Positions 36,985-46,471 of a stretch of DNA of 60,973 nucleotides are shown piece after piece. Numbering within the stretch: position 1 is the stretch's first letter; every line of letters starts with the position of its first letter. Source of the stretch: Myxococcales bacterium (lineage in GTDB: Bacteria; Myxococcota_A; Polyangia; Polyangiales; Polyangiaceae); contig JAJZQG010000015.1 in NCBI GenBank assembly GCA_021847645.1, positions 1 to 60,973 on the forward strand, written 5' to 3'. Both the position numbers and the translations under genes were made by a program. A model generated the notes under the pieces. The model was not told where the DNA came from and ran no database searches. It saw nothing but the letters and a program-made list of their open reading frames with translations.

Positions 36985-38106
36985 TCAGCTGGCCCAGCCG
37001 TCCCGATCCCATGCGTCGGCCAGGGTCAGCACGATGGCGCGCGGCTCGGAACGATGCACGAACGGCAGACGGATGACCCGAGTGCCGTTGGGGGCGATGC
37101 GCTGCAGCCCCTCGGTGGCGCGCTGCGCGGCTTCGCCCCGCGCGGCGTGCTCCTCGCGCATGGTCAGCAGGGTCTGACGCAGCGCGGTTCGCCGATCGTC
37201 GGGCAGGGCGACACGGCCCTGCTCGACAGCCTCGAGCACGCGCAACTCGCACGCGGGGGCGTCGCTCTCGGCGCGATTGAGCACGATGGCCGAGGGAAGC
37301 AGCCCGTGCTTGCGCAGGTTGGTCACCAGGAAGGCTGCGTCGGCCATGGCACCGCCGGTCGGCGCACCGATGATGAGGTAGCGCGTGCCGGGGTCGCGGA
37401 GCAGCGCGTTGGTGCGACGCGCAAGATCGGCCCAGCGCTCCCGGACCGAGAGCATGTCCGCGAACAGCGCGGACAGGTTGTGCAGACCGTCGAGGCCGAC
37501 GAGCTTGCCCATGATGGCTTCGGCCTTGGAGCGGCCCCACTCGAACAGTCCGGTGCGCGGGTGAACGTCGGCCTTGCTGGGATCGGCGGTGGACGCCAAG
37601 GCGGCGAGCCAAGCCAGTGCCCTGGCCTCGAGCAGGCCCAGCAGCCGCGTGGGATAGGTCAGGAACGCCAGCGCATGGCGCGACGGGGCGGTGTCGAGCA
37701 CGACATCGTCCCAGTAGCCTGAGTCGACTTCGGTCTGCAGCAGACCGATCGTGATGAGCTCGTGGACGCCAGCCAGCGAATCTCCCAACTCGAGGTACGC
37801 GGGATTGCTGCGTACGCGCTGGCGCTGGACCGGATCCACGAACAGCCATTCCACGAAGTCATCGAGGGACATGCGCGTATCGGGCATGCGAGCGAACAGG
37901 TGGTCTTCGCTCTCCGCGCAGATCGAAACGCGCTGCGCCATGCGTCCCACCTCGGTCCCGAGGGCGTCGGCCAAGCGGCGCGCGGGATCGACGGTGATGA
38001 CGAGCGTGCGGCGGTTGCGACGCGCCATGCTCAAGGCAAGGGCGGCCGAGGTGGTGGTCTTGCCGACGCCTCCCCCGCCGACGCACACGGTCAGGCGCGT
38101 GCTCAC
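36985..38106 (-). CDS. ArsA/Get3-like ATPase B (signature lysine missing)
   Basis: The 373-residue ATPase has Walker A GGGGVGKTTTS near residue 10, switch I TVDPARRLADALG, and Walker B-like VVLDTAPSRHALAFL. The deviant Walker A of the ArsA/Get3/MinD class normally reads GKGGVGKT; here the signature Lys that reaches across the dimer is Gly, while the P-loop Lys is kept. No Get3-type CxxC is evident. Start GTG 38106 overlaps the stop of the preceding ATPase gene (GTGA), so the pair is coupled and probably forms a heteromer. Paired ATPases of this kind are known in actinobacteria (Rv3679/Rv3680). The role in anion transport or protein targeting is not settled. Confidence 0.87.
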   Translation of the reverse strand: MSTRLTVCVGGGGVGKTTTSAALALSMARRNRRTLVITVDPARRLADALGTEVGRMAQRVSICAESEDHLFARMPDTRMSLDDFVEWLFVDPVQRQRVRSNPAYLELGDSLAGVHELITIGLLQTEVDSGYWDDVVLDTAPSRHALAFLTYPTRLLGLLEARALAWLAALASTADPSKADVHPRTGLFEWGRSKAEAIMGKLVGLDGLHNLSALFADMLSVRERWADLARRTNALLRDPGTRYLIIGAPTGGAMADAAFLVTNLRKHGLLPSAIVLNRAESDAPACELRVLEAVEQGRVALPDDRRTALRQTLLTMREEHAARGEAAQRATEGLQRIAPNGTRVIRLPFVHRSEPRAIVLTLADAWDRDGWAS

Positions 38107-39005
38107 GCTGCGATCCCTTTCGTGATCCATTCGGCAACGGTCGCGGCTGGCGGATCGTGCGCTGCCTCGGGCAGCGGCAGCACCTTGCGGGCCTGTACGG
38201 AGCGGGCGAGGCCGAACGCATAGGCGGTATCGTCGGCCTGATCGTCGCGCGCGCGCAGGATCTCCATGAGCTCGGTGGCTTCCGGGGCGAGCTCGGGGGC
38301 CAGGGAAGCGATGGACGAGGCGGCCTCCCACGAGCCCTCCGGGTCGGGCGACACGACGCGGTTGACCACGACCAGGGCGGGCACGGTTCCGAGCTGGGTT
38401 CGAAGCCGCTCGCATAGCTGTTCGGTTTCCTTGACGACCAAGGGTTCGGCGAGCGTGACGACCACAATCTCGGAGCGTCCTGGGGCGACGATCTCGTTGT
38501 GGATGCGGCGCCCCATGTTGCCCAGGGGGCTCATGCCGAGGAAACGTGCGAACGCTTGGGGAACGCGGAGCCAGTCGAGGGCATGGCCCGAGGCAGGCAG
38601 GTCGACGATGATGCGGTCATAGCGTGCGGAGCTGGCGAGGGCGCAGACGCGGTCCATGAAGGTGAACTCGCGCAGCGCGGGCACGGCGCGGATGAGGCGC
38701 CGCAACGCTCCGTGGGACACCAAGGCGCGCGCGATGATCTTGGCGCCCAGAACGGAGCCCAGGGTGTCGATCAGCGCCCGATCGTATTGCAGGACGACGT
38801 GCGCCACGTGCGAGGCTTCGGCGCCCAGCGCGCGTGAGCCTGCGTCTCCGTCGTCGAATTCGACGAGCACGGAGCGCTTGCCAGCTTTGCTGGACTGCAC
38901 GGCGAGCGCCGCGGCGACGGTGGTCTTGCCGACGCCCCCTTTCCCTGTGACGAACACAACGGGCGCGTGGAACAGCGTCGAAGGTTCTGTAGGGGGAGTG
39001 GTCAC
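38103..39005 (-). CDS. ArsA/Get3-like ATPase A (canonical deviant Walker A)
   Basis: The 300-residue ATPase has the canonical motif VTGKGGVGKTTVAAAL near residue 19, EFDDGDAGSRALG in the switch I position, and IIVDLPASGHALDWL as Walker B/switch II. It is shorter than the usual bacterial ArsA half and lacks arsenite-binding Cys motifs. No ars genes are nearby, so arsenite export is unlikely. It is the first gene of a two-gene operon, starting at GTG 39005, and is expected to work with the downstream paralogue whose signature Lys is missing. It is cytoplasmic. The promoter should lie in the 346-base gap shared with mdh. Confidence 0.9.
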   Translation of the reverse strand: MTTPPTEPSTLFHAPVVFVTGKGGVGKTTVAAALAVQSSKAGKRSVLVEFDDGDAGSRALGAEASHVAHVVLQYDRALIDTLGSVLGAKIIARALVSHGALRRLIRAVPALREFTFMDRVCALASSARYDRIIVDLPASGHALDWLRVPQAFARFLGMSPLGNMGRRIHNEIVAPGRSEIVVVTLAEPLVVKETEQLCERLRTQLGTVPALVVVNRVVSPDPEGSWEAASSIASLAPELAPEATELMEILRARDDQADDTAYAFGLARSVQARKVLPLPEAAHDPPAATVAEWITKGIAA

Positions 39006-39351
39006 GCTGGGCCTCGGTACCCGAGAGGGGAGTGAAAGCGATTACGAGACGGGAGGAGCAAGTGTCAAGGGTTCGGCCGGGGCAGGGACACGGGAAACCG
39101 GGAGCCAGGCGTGTTGCCCGGCACGGTTCTGTTCGACGCCCATGCAGGTTGATCCTGCCATCCCGGAGTTGTATACGCGATGCGTAATAGCTAGGGCAGG
39201 CTGCCCGCAGGTTCGAGGATGGGTTCGAGGCGGCGGCTGGAAGGACTTGGCGTTGGGCGCAGGGCTACGAGACGGTGTCCCACGGCGCCTATCGACCGCG
39301 CGTCCGGCCGCGTCGCGCAGAAGTTCTGACTGACTGTGAAAGGAGTGAGCA
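39006..39351. other. Divergent intergenic region between the ArsA-like pair and mdh
   Basis: The region holds one good plus-strand promoter candidate for mdh. The A+T-richer patch around 39160-39195 may also serve the minus strand, but I see no clear consensus there. No believable gene is present. Confidence 0.6.
39149..39177 (+). promoter_or_regulatory. Sigma-70-type promoter upstream of mdh
   Basis: TTGATC (39149-39154), a 17-base spacer and TATACG (39172-39177) predict transcription from about 39184, giving a leader of about 168 bases before mdh. Confidence 0.5.
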
Positions 39352-40362
39352 ATGCTCAAGAAGATCGGCCTCATCGGCGGTGGATACATCGGCGGCGTGT
39401 TGACGCAGGAGATCGCGCAGCGTGGGCTGGCGCGTGAGATCGGTCTCGTTGACCCGGCGCCCATGGTCAACCCGAACGATCCCCCGGAGCGGCAGGAAGT
39501 CGTCAAGAAGCAGTCCGTTTCGATCGGCAAGGCTCTCGGCATCGCCGAAGGACTCCCCACCATCGGCAGGGACATCAAGATCGTCGGTTCGAAAGACTAC
39601 TCGTCGCTCAAGGGCGCCGAGCTCGTGATCAACACGGCGGGTGTGCCGCGCAAGGCGCGTCCCGACGGCACCTTCCCGAGCCGCGAGGAGCTGCTGACGA
39701 TCAACCTGAAGGTGACCTCGCAGGTGGCCGAGGGGATCAAGGCGAACTGCCCCGACGCCATCGTCATCAATATCGCGAACCCGCTCGATGCCATCGTCTT
39801 CGCGCTGTACAAGAAGCTGCTTCCCCCGAAGAACAAGCTGTTCGGCATGGCCGGCGTGCTCGACTCGGGCCGCTACTGCTACTTCGTGGCCGAGGCCGCG
39901 GGCGTGTCGGTCGAGAACGTGAACGCGCTGGTGCTCGGCGGGCACGGCGACGACATGGTCCCGGTGCGCAGCTCCTGCCAGATCGCGGGCATCCCGGTCG
40001 AGAAGTTCCTGCCGGCCGAGACCCTTGCCAAGATCGAGGCGCGTACGCGCAAGGCTGGCGGCGAGGTCGTCGGGCTGCTGGGCTTCGGCTCGGCGTTCGT
40101 GTCTCCCGCATGGGCGGCGCTCGAGATGGCCGAAGCCATCATCTTCGACAAGAAGAAGATCATCCCTGTCTGCGCGCTGCTCGAGGGCGAGTATGGCTTC
40201 AAGGGACTGTTCGTCGGCGTGCCCGCGATCGTCGGCAGGAACGGAGTCGAGAAGGTCATCGAAGTCGACCTCACGGCCGACGAGAAGGCCGCGCTCGCCA
40301 AGTCGGTCGCTGGCGTCAAGAAGACCTGCGACGAGGCCGAAGCGATGCTCGCCAAGATCTGA
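39352..40362 (+). CDS. mdh: Malate dehydrogenase (LDH-like family)
   Basis: The 336-residue NAD-dependent enzyme interconverts malate and oxaloacetate in the TCA cycle. It has the Rossmann motif GGGYIGG, the substrate-loop Arg in INTAGVPRKARPDG, the family signature VLDSGRYCYF with the Asp and Arg of the active site, and the catalytic His in LGGHGDDMVPV. Arg after the loop AGVPR and the later VGxxP pattern favour malate over lactate. It is slightly longer than the usual 310-320 residues because of a short insertion after the first helices (about residues 40-55). AAGGAG lies nine bases before ATG 39352. It is a single gene with a recognisable promoter. Confidence 0.92.
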   Translation: MLKKIGLIGGGYIGGVLTQEIAQRGLAREIGLVDPAPMVNPNDPPERQEVVKKQSVSIGKALGIAEGLPTIGRDIKIVGSKDYSSLKGAELVINTAGVPRKARPDGTFPSREELLTINLKVTSQVAEGIKANCPDAIVINIANPLDAIVFALYKKLLPPKNKLFGMAGVLDSGRYCYFVAEAAGVSVENVNALVLGGHGDDMVPVRSSCQIAGIPVEKFLPAETLAKIEARTRKAGGEVVGLLGFGSAFVSPAWAALEMAEAIIFDKKKIIPVCALLEGEYGFKGLFVGVPAIVGRNGVEKVIEVDLTADEKAALAKSVAGVKKTCDEAEAMLAKI

Positions 40363-40761
40363 ACCCGCCGTCCCGGCGATTCCCATCCTTACTCATCCCT
40401 GCCAACCTCCGCCTCGCGTCCGTGTGGGCACGCGCCGCGAGCCGCACCGCGCCCGTCGCATCATCACCGGCATGCCGCGTCGCGCAACATCCAGCGGCGT
40501 CCTGCGGCAAGCCGCTTCCACGGCGGCTGCCAAGCGGCATGCGCACGTGCCGCGCCGGTCGATTGTGCGGTCAACGCGGCTCCATGCTGGAACCGAGCAA
40601 CGATCTGCGCTATCCGGAATACGTTCGCGTCTGCGGGCTCGCCGATGACTCGCATCGCCCAGAGACGCGACGGCCTTTCGCTGCCCGCCTCCGGTCCGTC
40701 AGTCCGCGGCGCATCGATCGCTTCCTTTCGTCCAACCCCGGGGGGCTCGTCGGGAGAGCCA
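40363..40761. other. Intergenic stretch without a recognised feature
   Basis: About 400 bases lie between mdh and the aminopeptidase gene. Open frames here have irregular third-position composition and no ribosome sites. I see no tRNA, terminator with a T run, or clear promoter. Confidence 0.5.
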
Positions 40762-41772
40762 ATGGGAACGCTGAATTACGGAGCTGAACAAGCTGTCAAG
40801 AAGTGCCTGAGAGTGGAGCCCGGCGAGTCCGTCGTGCTCATCACCGATCGCGACGGAGCCGACGTTGCGGACGCCCTCGAACACGTGCTGCACGAGCAGC
40901 ACGCGAAGGTGCGCAAGTTCGTCATGGAGGACTTCGGGCCCAGGCCCGAGGACGGCTCCCAACCGCTGGCTTTCCCTGCGGTGATCGGCGAGGCGCTGCG
41001 TGAGGCGACCGCGTCGATCTACGCCGCGGGAGGCAAGCGCGGGGAGCTCAAGACGTTCCGATCGCCGATGCTCCAGGCGGTGGAGTCCAACCCGCGGCTA
41101 AGGCATGCGCACATGATCAACATTACGCGCTGCGTGATGGAGATGGGCATGTCGACGGACTACGACGTCATTCAGTCGCTGTCGGCCAAGGTCTACGACA
41201 TCGCCCACAAGGCCCGCAGCATCCACGTGACCTCGCCGGCGGGCACCGACTTCACCGTCAAGCTCAACGCCAAGTGGCGCTGGATCGTGTCGGACGGGCG
41301 CATCACGCCGGAGCAGTGGAAGAACCTGCCGGACGGCGAGGTGTTCACGTGCGCCGAGACCGCGTCCGGCCGTGCGGTGATCGACGGGTGTCTCGGAGAC
41401 TACTTCTCGGAGCTCGGTACGTGCGAGACCTTCCCCGTGACGATCGACTTCGAGGACGGCGTGGTGACGAGCCTGACATGCCCTGCTCGTCCGGAGCTCG
41501 AAAAGGAGCTCAACCAGTACATTCGCCAGGACGCGAACGCCAACCGCGTGGGCGAGTTCGCGATCGGCACGAACGTCGGCCTGCGCGAGATCATCGGCAA
41601 CCTCCTGCAGGACGAGAAGTTCCCGGGCGTGCACATCGCGCTCGGCCACGGCTACCCCGAGAAGACCGGCTCGCCCTGGGCGTCGGACGGACACCTGGAC
41701 GTGGTCATGCGCAAGGTGACGGTCGAGGTCGACGGACAGACGATCATGCGCGACGGCGCATTCCTCATCTGA
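40762..41772 (+). CDS. Aminopeptidase, M29-like (AmpS/T family)
   Basis: The 336-residue protein resembles the C-terminal part of M29 metallo-aminopeptidases. The metal-site region is visible as GEFAIGTN (Glu), then a segment with HIALGHGYPEKTG (His and Tyr) and SDGHLDVVMR (His and Asp), as in AmpT/AmpS. These cytoplasmic enzymes remove N-terminal amino acids with a two-metal centre. It is somewhat shorter than the usual 400-410 residues, mostly at the N-terminus, as in a sub-branch of the family. ATG 40762 has GGGAGAG just upstream. It converges on the Tat-substrate gene with a 54-base gap. Confidence 0.82.
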   Translation: MGTLNYGAEQAVKKCLRVEPGESVVLITDRDGADVADALEHVLHEQHAKVRKFVMEDFGPRPEDGSQPLAFPAVIGEALREATASIYAAGGKRGELKTFRSPMLQAVESNPRLRHAHMINITRCVMEMGMSTDYDVIQSLSAKVYDIAHKARSIHVTSPAGTDFTVKLNAKWRWIVSDGRITPEQWKNLPDGEVFTCAETASGRAVIDGCLGDYFSELGTCETFPVTIDFEDGVVTSLTCPARPELEKELNQYIRQDANANRVGEFAIGTNVGLREIIGNLLQDEKFPGVHIALGHGYPEKTGSPWASDGHLDVVMRKVTVEVDGQTIMRDGAFLI

Positions 41773-41826
41773 ATCCGGGCGCGGCGGTCGGATGGGCAGC
41801 GGCCCACGTTCAACGATCGCTGCTCT

Positions 41827-42309
41827 CTATCCCCCCGCAGGCTTTCGGACGCGTCCCCGCGCGATGGCCGCCAACCTCGTGATCACGCCTTGCGCGATCA
41901 GCGTCAGCACCGTCTTCTCGAGCTTCTCTTGTTCGTTCGGATGGCCGCCGAACGAGAAGTGCGTTCGCACGGCAGGACCTTTGCCCAGCGTGCCGACCGC
42001 CTTGCAGGTGACGCGCACGACGTCTTGCTTCCTCGAGACGGTGAACTCCTCGACCTTCACCGCAGCCTGCAGCTTGCCGTCCGGCTGCTGGCCCCAATCG
42101 GCGTGCCTGGATTCCTTCTTCAGGATTGCCTTGAGAACGGCGGTGCGGACGCTCCGGCGCTCGTCGTCCGGCAGCACGACCTCAGTCCACTCCACCTGCG
42201 TCCGTCGGGGCTTGCGGGCCAACGCATCGGTCGCGAATCCGTCAACCGCAACGGCAGTCGCGGTTGCTCCCAACGCTGCCAAGAGCTGTCGCCGCGTGAG
42301 CTGGCCCAT
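41827..42309 (-). CDS. Exported protein with Tat signal peptide, function unknown
   Basis: The 160-residue protein begins with MGQLTRRQLLAALGATAT, a twin-arginine signal, with cleavage likely after the Ala-rich region near DALA-RKP. Tat export suggests that it folds, or binds a cofactor or partner, before crossing the membrane. The mature part of about 125 residues is basic and mixed alpha/beta, with a single Cys. I do not recognise the family; VLPDDERRSVRTAVLKAILKK and FGGHPNEQEKLEK are the most distinctive segments. It is divergent from the large transglutaminase-like gene by 66 bases, and the two could be regulated together. Confidence 0.72.
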   Translation of the reverse strand: MGQLTRRQLLAALGATATAVAVDGFATDALARKPRRTQVEWTEVVLPDDERRSVRTAVLKAILKKESRHADWGQQPDGKLQAAVKVEEFTVSRKQDVVRVTCKAVGTLGKGPAVRTHFSFGGHPNEQEKLEKTVLTLIAQGVITRLAAIARGRVRKPAGG

Positions 42310-42375
42310 GCGGGCATGCTACGCAACGCGGATTGCGTGGGCCAACTTCGGTTCCTGTGGCACTCTGGCCCGCGC

Positions 42376-45300
42376 ATGGCTCGTCCATCCCGAAGGCGTG
42401 CGGCTCTCGCGACGATCGTCCTAGCCGCGCTGTGCGCGCCCGGCGGTGCCTCGGCCACGCACCTTGCGCAGAGCGCCCGTGTCGAGCGCACCAACGACGC
42501 CGCAATGCAGGTGTTCGGCGCGCCCGAGCGCATGCTCGAGCCGGTCCTCGCGCAAGCCAGACGCTCCGGCCCGTCGTCCCTCGCGTGGCTGTCGATCGTT
42601 CGGGAGCTGGCTCCCGAGCTGTCCGCAGGTGCGGTGGCCGCGAGCCTCGAGGCGCTCGGCGCCCGAGGGCCGGATGCCGGACAGGTCGACGAGGCCGCGC
42701 GGTGGCTGGCTGCGTCGCTGGCGCCGCGCGCGCACCCGGCGCGCCCTGCCGGGCTCGTCCGCGACTGGGTCGTCGTCGGCCCCTTCGAAGATCGCGGCGG
42801 CGGCCTGTCGGTTCGGGAGGGCCCTGAAGATCCCGCGTCGGATCCGACTACAGGATGGGATCGCGGTGCGGTCCTAGTCCGTCTCCGCACCGTCCCGCCA
42901 CCGTCCGTCACGGCGCGGGGCGTGCCCCTCGGCCTGTTGATCCATCCACGCCACGAGACATGTTCCTACCTGTCCTCGACGCTGTCGCTCGCGCAACCGC
43001 AATACCTCGTCGTGCACGTCGCAGCGTCGGGCGCCGTGCGCGCAACGTGGAACGGTCAGCAAGCCTTCGAGCAGCCCGAGCTGCACGAGGGAGCGGTCTT
43101 CGATCGCGCGTCGTTCCAGGTGGAAGCGTCGCGCGGAGCGCACGTGCTCCTGCTGAAGGTCTGCTCCGGGCCGATTGCGGATAGTGGTCTGGTGCGTGTG
43201 CGGGTGACCGACAATGCTGGCAGGGCGGTCGATCTTCCTTGGAAGGCTGGGCTGGGAACGGCGTCTGGCCTGGCCGCGGCGCGCGTCCGGGACAGGACCA
43301 CGCTGCTCTCGCGTCTGCTCGAGGTCGGCTCGCATCCCGCGCGGAGTCGCGCGTTGGAGGCCGCCCTTGCACGTCGCTTTGGCGGGGCGGAAGACCTTCG
43401 GACGCCGCGGGTGCCCGGGCTGTTGGACGCGGTCGTGCGCGACGCGCGCGCCTCGGTCGTCGAGCTGGCGCTGGCCGCGTGGGCTACACCGTTTGGTGGA
43501 GAGCGCAGCGGACGGCTGCATGTGGTGCTGGCGCGCGCCCGTGCGGAGGGCGACACGGGTGCGCAGAGCTTCGTGCTTCGAAGGTTGGCGGAGCAGCGCT
43601 TGGACTCGGGGTTTGGCGATTGGGCGGCCGCGGCGCTCGGCACCGAGCCCGTGGACGAGGAGCAGGACACGGAAGCGCGGTTGCTACGCGCGCGGGCCGT
43701 GACCCTATCGATGGCGACGAGGGCATCCGCTGTGCGTGAGATTGCCGCCGTGGCGAGCGTTGCAGGGGACGTTCCGGCAGCGTGGGAGGCGCTTGCGGAC
43801 GCCTCACGCACGGTCGATCGGGGTGTGTGGGCCGGGGCGCAAGAGCGATGGTGGGCGATCTCGCCGGATGCAGATTGCTCCGACTATGTGAAGGCTCTGT
43901 CGCTTCGCGATCTCCCCGGAGCTGCCGCGGCCGCGCTGGTGTGCGGGCAGACGACGCCGTTGCAGGCGGACGAGGTCGTGGCGGTTGGTCGGGCGATGAC
44001 CGATGCGGGGCGATACGTCGATGCCCTCAGGATCTTCGAGGCGGCGTCGTCGTGGATGCCCAATGTGGCGGCGTACTGGACGGCAGCGTCGGAGGCCTAC
44101 GCGGCGAGCGGCAACGGTGCTCCGTGGATGGAGCAGCGGGCGACGGCCGCCATGCGGCGTGCCGCGAGCCTGGAGCCGACGGACACGCACATCTCGTCGC
44201 GCTTGGTCCTTGCGCAAGGGCAAGGGATGCATCGTGCGGACGAGCGCGATCTGGTGGATGAGTCGGTGTTTCTCGCGCGCAAGCGCGCCGCGCCGGCGCA
44301 GGCAGGTGTGCAATCCGAGCGGCTGCTGCACTGGTTCCGCAAGGTCGAGGTGCTGGACGACCAACGGGTGGCGCAGACTCTCCACTACGCACGAGAGATC
44401 GTGGTCGCGCCGCACACGCCGCACGAGCTCGAGGAAGACTTGCCGATCGACGACGCGGGCCTCGAGATCCTGCGTGCCCGCGTGCATCGCGCGGAGGGGG
44501 GCCTGGCCTTCGCCGAGGAACAGGAGAGCGACGGCGAGCGATCGCGCGTGCGCTGGCCGCAGCTTCACACGGGGGACGTCGTGGAGGTGGCGCTGCGCAC
44601 GATCACGTCGGGGCCTGTGGGGCGTCGAGGTGATCCGCCCTTCTATTTCGTCGACTACCTGGGCGGCTCGGAGACGGCCCCGATGCTGCATGGCGAGGTC
44701 GTGATCGATTCTCCGGCCTCGCGGCCCCTCGCGGTCGATATCCTTCATGGCCTGCCGGACCGGCGCGAGGATCGCGTGGTGCGCGGCAGGCGGCTGCAGC
44801 GCTTCACGTGGGATCATCCGAAGAACGTCGCCGACGAGCCGCTCTCGCCGGAGCCGACGGAGCTGCTGCCCACGGTGGTCGGCTCGACGTTTGCGACGTG
44901 GAAGGACTTCCTGGATTGGTATCGGGGGGCGGTGCAGGGGTTCACCGAGCCCGACGAGCAGATTCGTTCGTTGGCGGCCGAGCTGACTGCCGGCCAGCGC
45001 ACGCGCGAGCAGAAGTTGCGCAAGATCTTTGAGTTCGTGGCCGACGAGATTCGGTACGTGAACTACGTGTCGGCCGAGGCTTGGTTGCCGAATCGTCCGC
45101 AGCAAGTGCTGGCGCGGCGGCAGGGTGATTGCGACGACAAGGCGATTCTGCTGATCGCGCTGCTCAAGGCGGTAGGGATCGACGCGATGGAGGTTCTTCT
45201 CCAGTCGAGGTACACGGCGGAGCCGTCGGTGCTCCTGTCCGAGAAGGCGGCCGTGCCGTTGTTCGATCACGGGATTGCGTATGTGCCCGGTGCGGCAGGA

Positions 45301-46107
45301 GCGGCCGGAACGTGGTTGGATGCCACCAATGCACAGAGCCGGCTTGGACCGGTGCCTTCGCTCGACGTGCGCGGGCTGGCGGTGTTCGTCCAGCACGGCG
45401 AGGGTCGGCCCATCCCGAGCCCCTGGGGAGCGCCTGCGGAGCAGGGGGTCGACAGCGTATGGGACGTGAAGCTCGACGAGGACGGGGGCGGGCAGCTGAG
45501 GGCGACGGAAGCGCACGCCGGGGACAGCGGGCAGGAGCTGAGAGGGGCGTTGGCGGAGGCGGACACGCGGCCGGCCTGGATCGAGAAGAAGCTGCTGGCG
45601 GGGTGGCTGGGAGCTGTGAAGGTGCACCAGCCCGTGGAATTCACACCGGACGCCGGGGAAGGCGTGGCCAGGGTTCGTTACAGCGCGAGCTCGTGGGGTG
45701 TAGCGCGCCGGGAGGGCAGGGAGCTGGTGGTTCAACTGGCACCGGGCATGACGTGGACAGGCACGTTGGCGCCGCTGAGCCGACGCACGCTGCCCGTGGT
45801 GTTGCCGGCGGATGTCGCTCCAGGGCACGAAGTGCGGACGATCGATCTGACAGCGCCGCCGGGCTACGAGGTCGGGGAATTGGCGCCCGGAGGGGAAGAG
45901 AACGCAGGGGAGTTCGGCCGCGCCAGCTTGTCCATCGAGCGCGTGGGCTCGTCGCGGGGCGAGGTGCGCATCACGCGCAAGCTGGTGATCGACCAGAGCG
46001 TGATACCGGTGGAGCGCTACGGGGCATGGCGTGCGTGGCTTCAGCGCGTGGATGCTTTGATGCAGCGTTCGGTGCGGTTCGTTCCGAGGACATCGCCGGA
46101 GAAATGA
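42376..46107 (+). CDS. Very large exported DUF3857 / transglutaminase-like protein with helical-repeat N-terminus
   Basis: The 1243-residue protein starts with a signal peptide (basic MARPSRRR, then hydrophobic to GGASA). Residues 30-620 are mostly helices rich in Ala, Arg and Leu, resembling TPR-like repeats, with a beta-sandwich-like insert near 120-290. DUF3857-like sequence follows around 650-850. A transglutaminase-like papain fold has Cys919 (RRQGDCDDKA), His965 (FDHGIAYV) and Asp982 (WLDATN), so the catalytic triad is present. A beta-rich C-terminal domain ends the protein. It is probably periplasmic or surface-exposed and acts on peptides or proteins by amide hydrolysis or crosslinking. 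ATG 42376 is chosen for the signal peptide; the frame is open upstream. Confidence 0.85.
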   Translation: MARPSRRRAALATIVLAALCAPGGASATHLAQSARVERTNDAAMQVFGAPERMLEPVLAQARRSGPSSLAWLSIVRELAPELSAGAVAASLEALGARGPDAGQVDEAARWLAASLAPRAHPARPAGLVRDWVVVGPFEDRGGGLSVREGPEDPASDPTTGWDRGAVLVRLRTVPPPSVTARGVPLGLLIHPRHETCSYLSSTLSLAQPQYLVVHVAASGAVRATWNGQQAFEQPELHEGAVFDRASFQVEASRGAHVLLLKVCSGPIADSGLVRVRVTDNAGRAVDLPWKAGLGTASGLAAARVRDRTTLLSRLLEVGSHPARSRALEAALARRFGGAEDLRTPRVPGLLDAVVRDARASVVELALAAWATPFGGERSGRLHVVLARARAEGDTGAQSFVLRRLAEQRLDSGFGDWAAAALGTEPVDEEQDTEARLLRARAVTLSMATRASAVREIAAVASVAGDVPAAWEALADASRTVDRGVWAGAQERWWAISPDADCSDYVKALSLRDLPGAAAAALVCGQTTPLQADEVVAVGRAMTDAGRYVDALRIFEAASSWMPNVAAYWTAASEAYAASGNGAPWMEQRATAAMRRAASLEPTDTHISSRLVLAQGQGMHRADERDLVDESVFLARKRAAPAQAGVQSERLLHWFRKVEVLDDQRVAQTLHYAREIVVAPHTPHELEEDLPIDDAGLEILRARVHRAEGGLAFAEEQESDGERSRVRWPQLHTGDVVEVALRTITSGPVGRRGDPPFYFVDYLGGSETAPMLHGEVVIDSPASRPLAVDILHGLPDRREDRVVRGRRLQRFTWDHPKNVADEPLSPEPTELLPTVVGSTFATWKDFLDWYRGAVQGFTEPDEQIRSLAAELTAGQRTREQKLRKIFEFVADEIRYVNYVSAEAWLPNRPQQVLARRQGDCDDKAILLIALLKAVGIDAMEVLLQSRYTAEPSVLLSEKAAVPLFDHGIAYVPGAAGAAGTWLDATNAQSRLGPVPSLDVRGLAVFVQHGEGRPIPSPWGAPAEQGVDSVWDVKLDEDGGGQLRATEAHAGDSGQELRGALAEADTRPAWIEKKLLAGWLGAVKVHQPVEFTPDAGEGVARVRYSASSWGVARREGRELVVQLAPGMTWTGTLAPLSRRTLPVVLPADVAPGHEVRTIDLTAPPGYEVGELAPGGEENAGEFGRASLSIERVGSSRGEVRITRKLVIDQSVIPVERYGAWRAWLQRVDALMQRSVRFVPRTSPEK

Positions 46108-46168
46108 CGAGCGCTGCGGTGCGGCGGGGCCTTGCGTGGAGGGAATCCGGCCTTACGGATAGCGTGTT

Positions 46169-46408
46169 ATGAACTACGTAGGCTCGCTCAACATGATGGT
46201 GAACGGGAAGATGCTCACCGTCCCGGTTGCGAAGGTCCAGTACCAGAACAGCGATGGTGCCCGGCCTGCCGGCGGAGTGGTGGAAAACGCCGACGGGTCG
46301 CTGCAGATCATCCTCGACGCGCGGTTGTCCGAAGAGGACTCGCACAAGCTGCTGGAAGCCGCGATGGAAGAGGTCTCCCGCCGATTCCTGGCGAAGTTCT
46401 CCAATTAG
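46169..46408 (+). CDS. Small soluble protein of unknown function (79 residues)
   Basis: The product begins MNYVGSLNMMVNGKML, has beta-strand-like segments with a long Gly/Asn turn, and ends with a strongly amphipathic helix (LSEEDSHKLLEAAMEEVSRRFLAKF). No signal peptide or known motif is seen. The ribosome site is weak (GGATAG). Regular codon use and the clean helical end support it as real. It follows the transglutaminase-like gene by 61 bases and precedes another small gene, all on the plus strand. Confidence 0.65.
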   Translation: MNYVGSLNMMVNGKMLTVPVAKVQYQNSDGARPAGGVVENADGSLQIILDARLSEEDSHKLLEAAMEEVSRRFLAKFSN

Positions 46409-46471
46409 TGGTCTCCCGACACTGCCCTTGACGGCGCCAGGGCGTACATTGATACGCAGGAGCGCACGATC

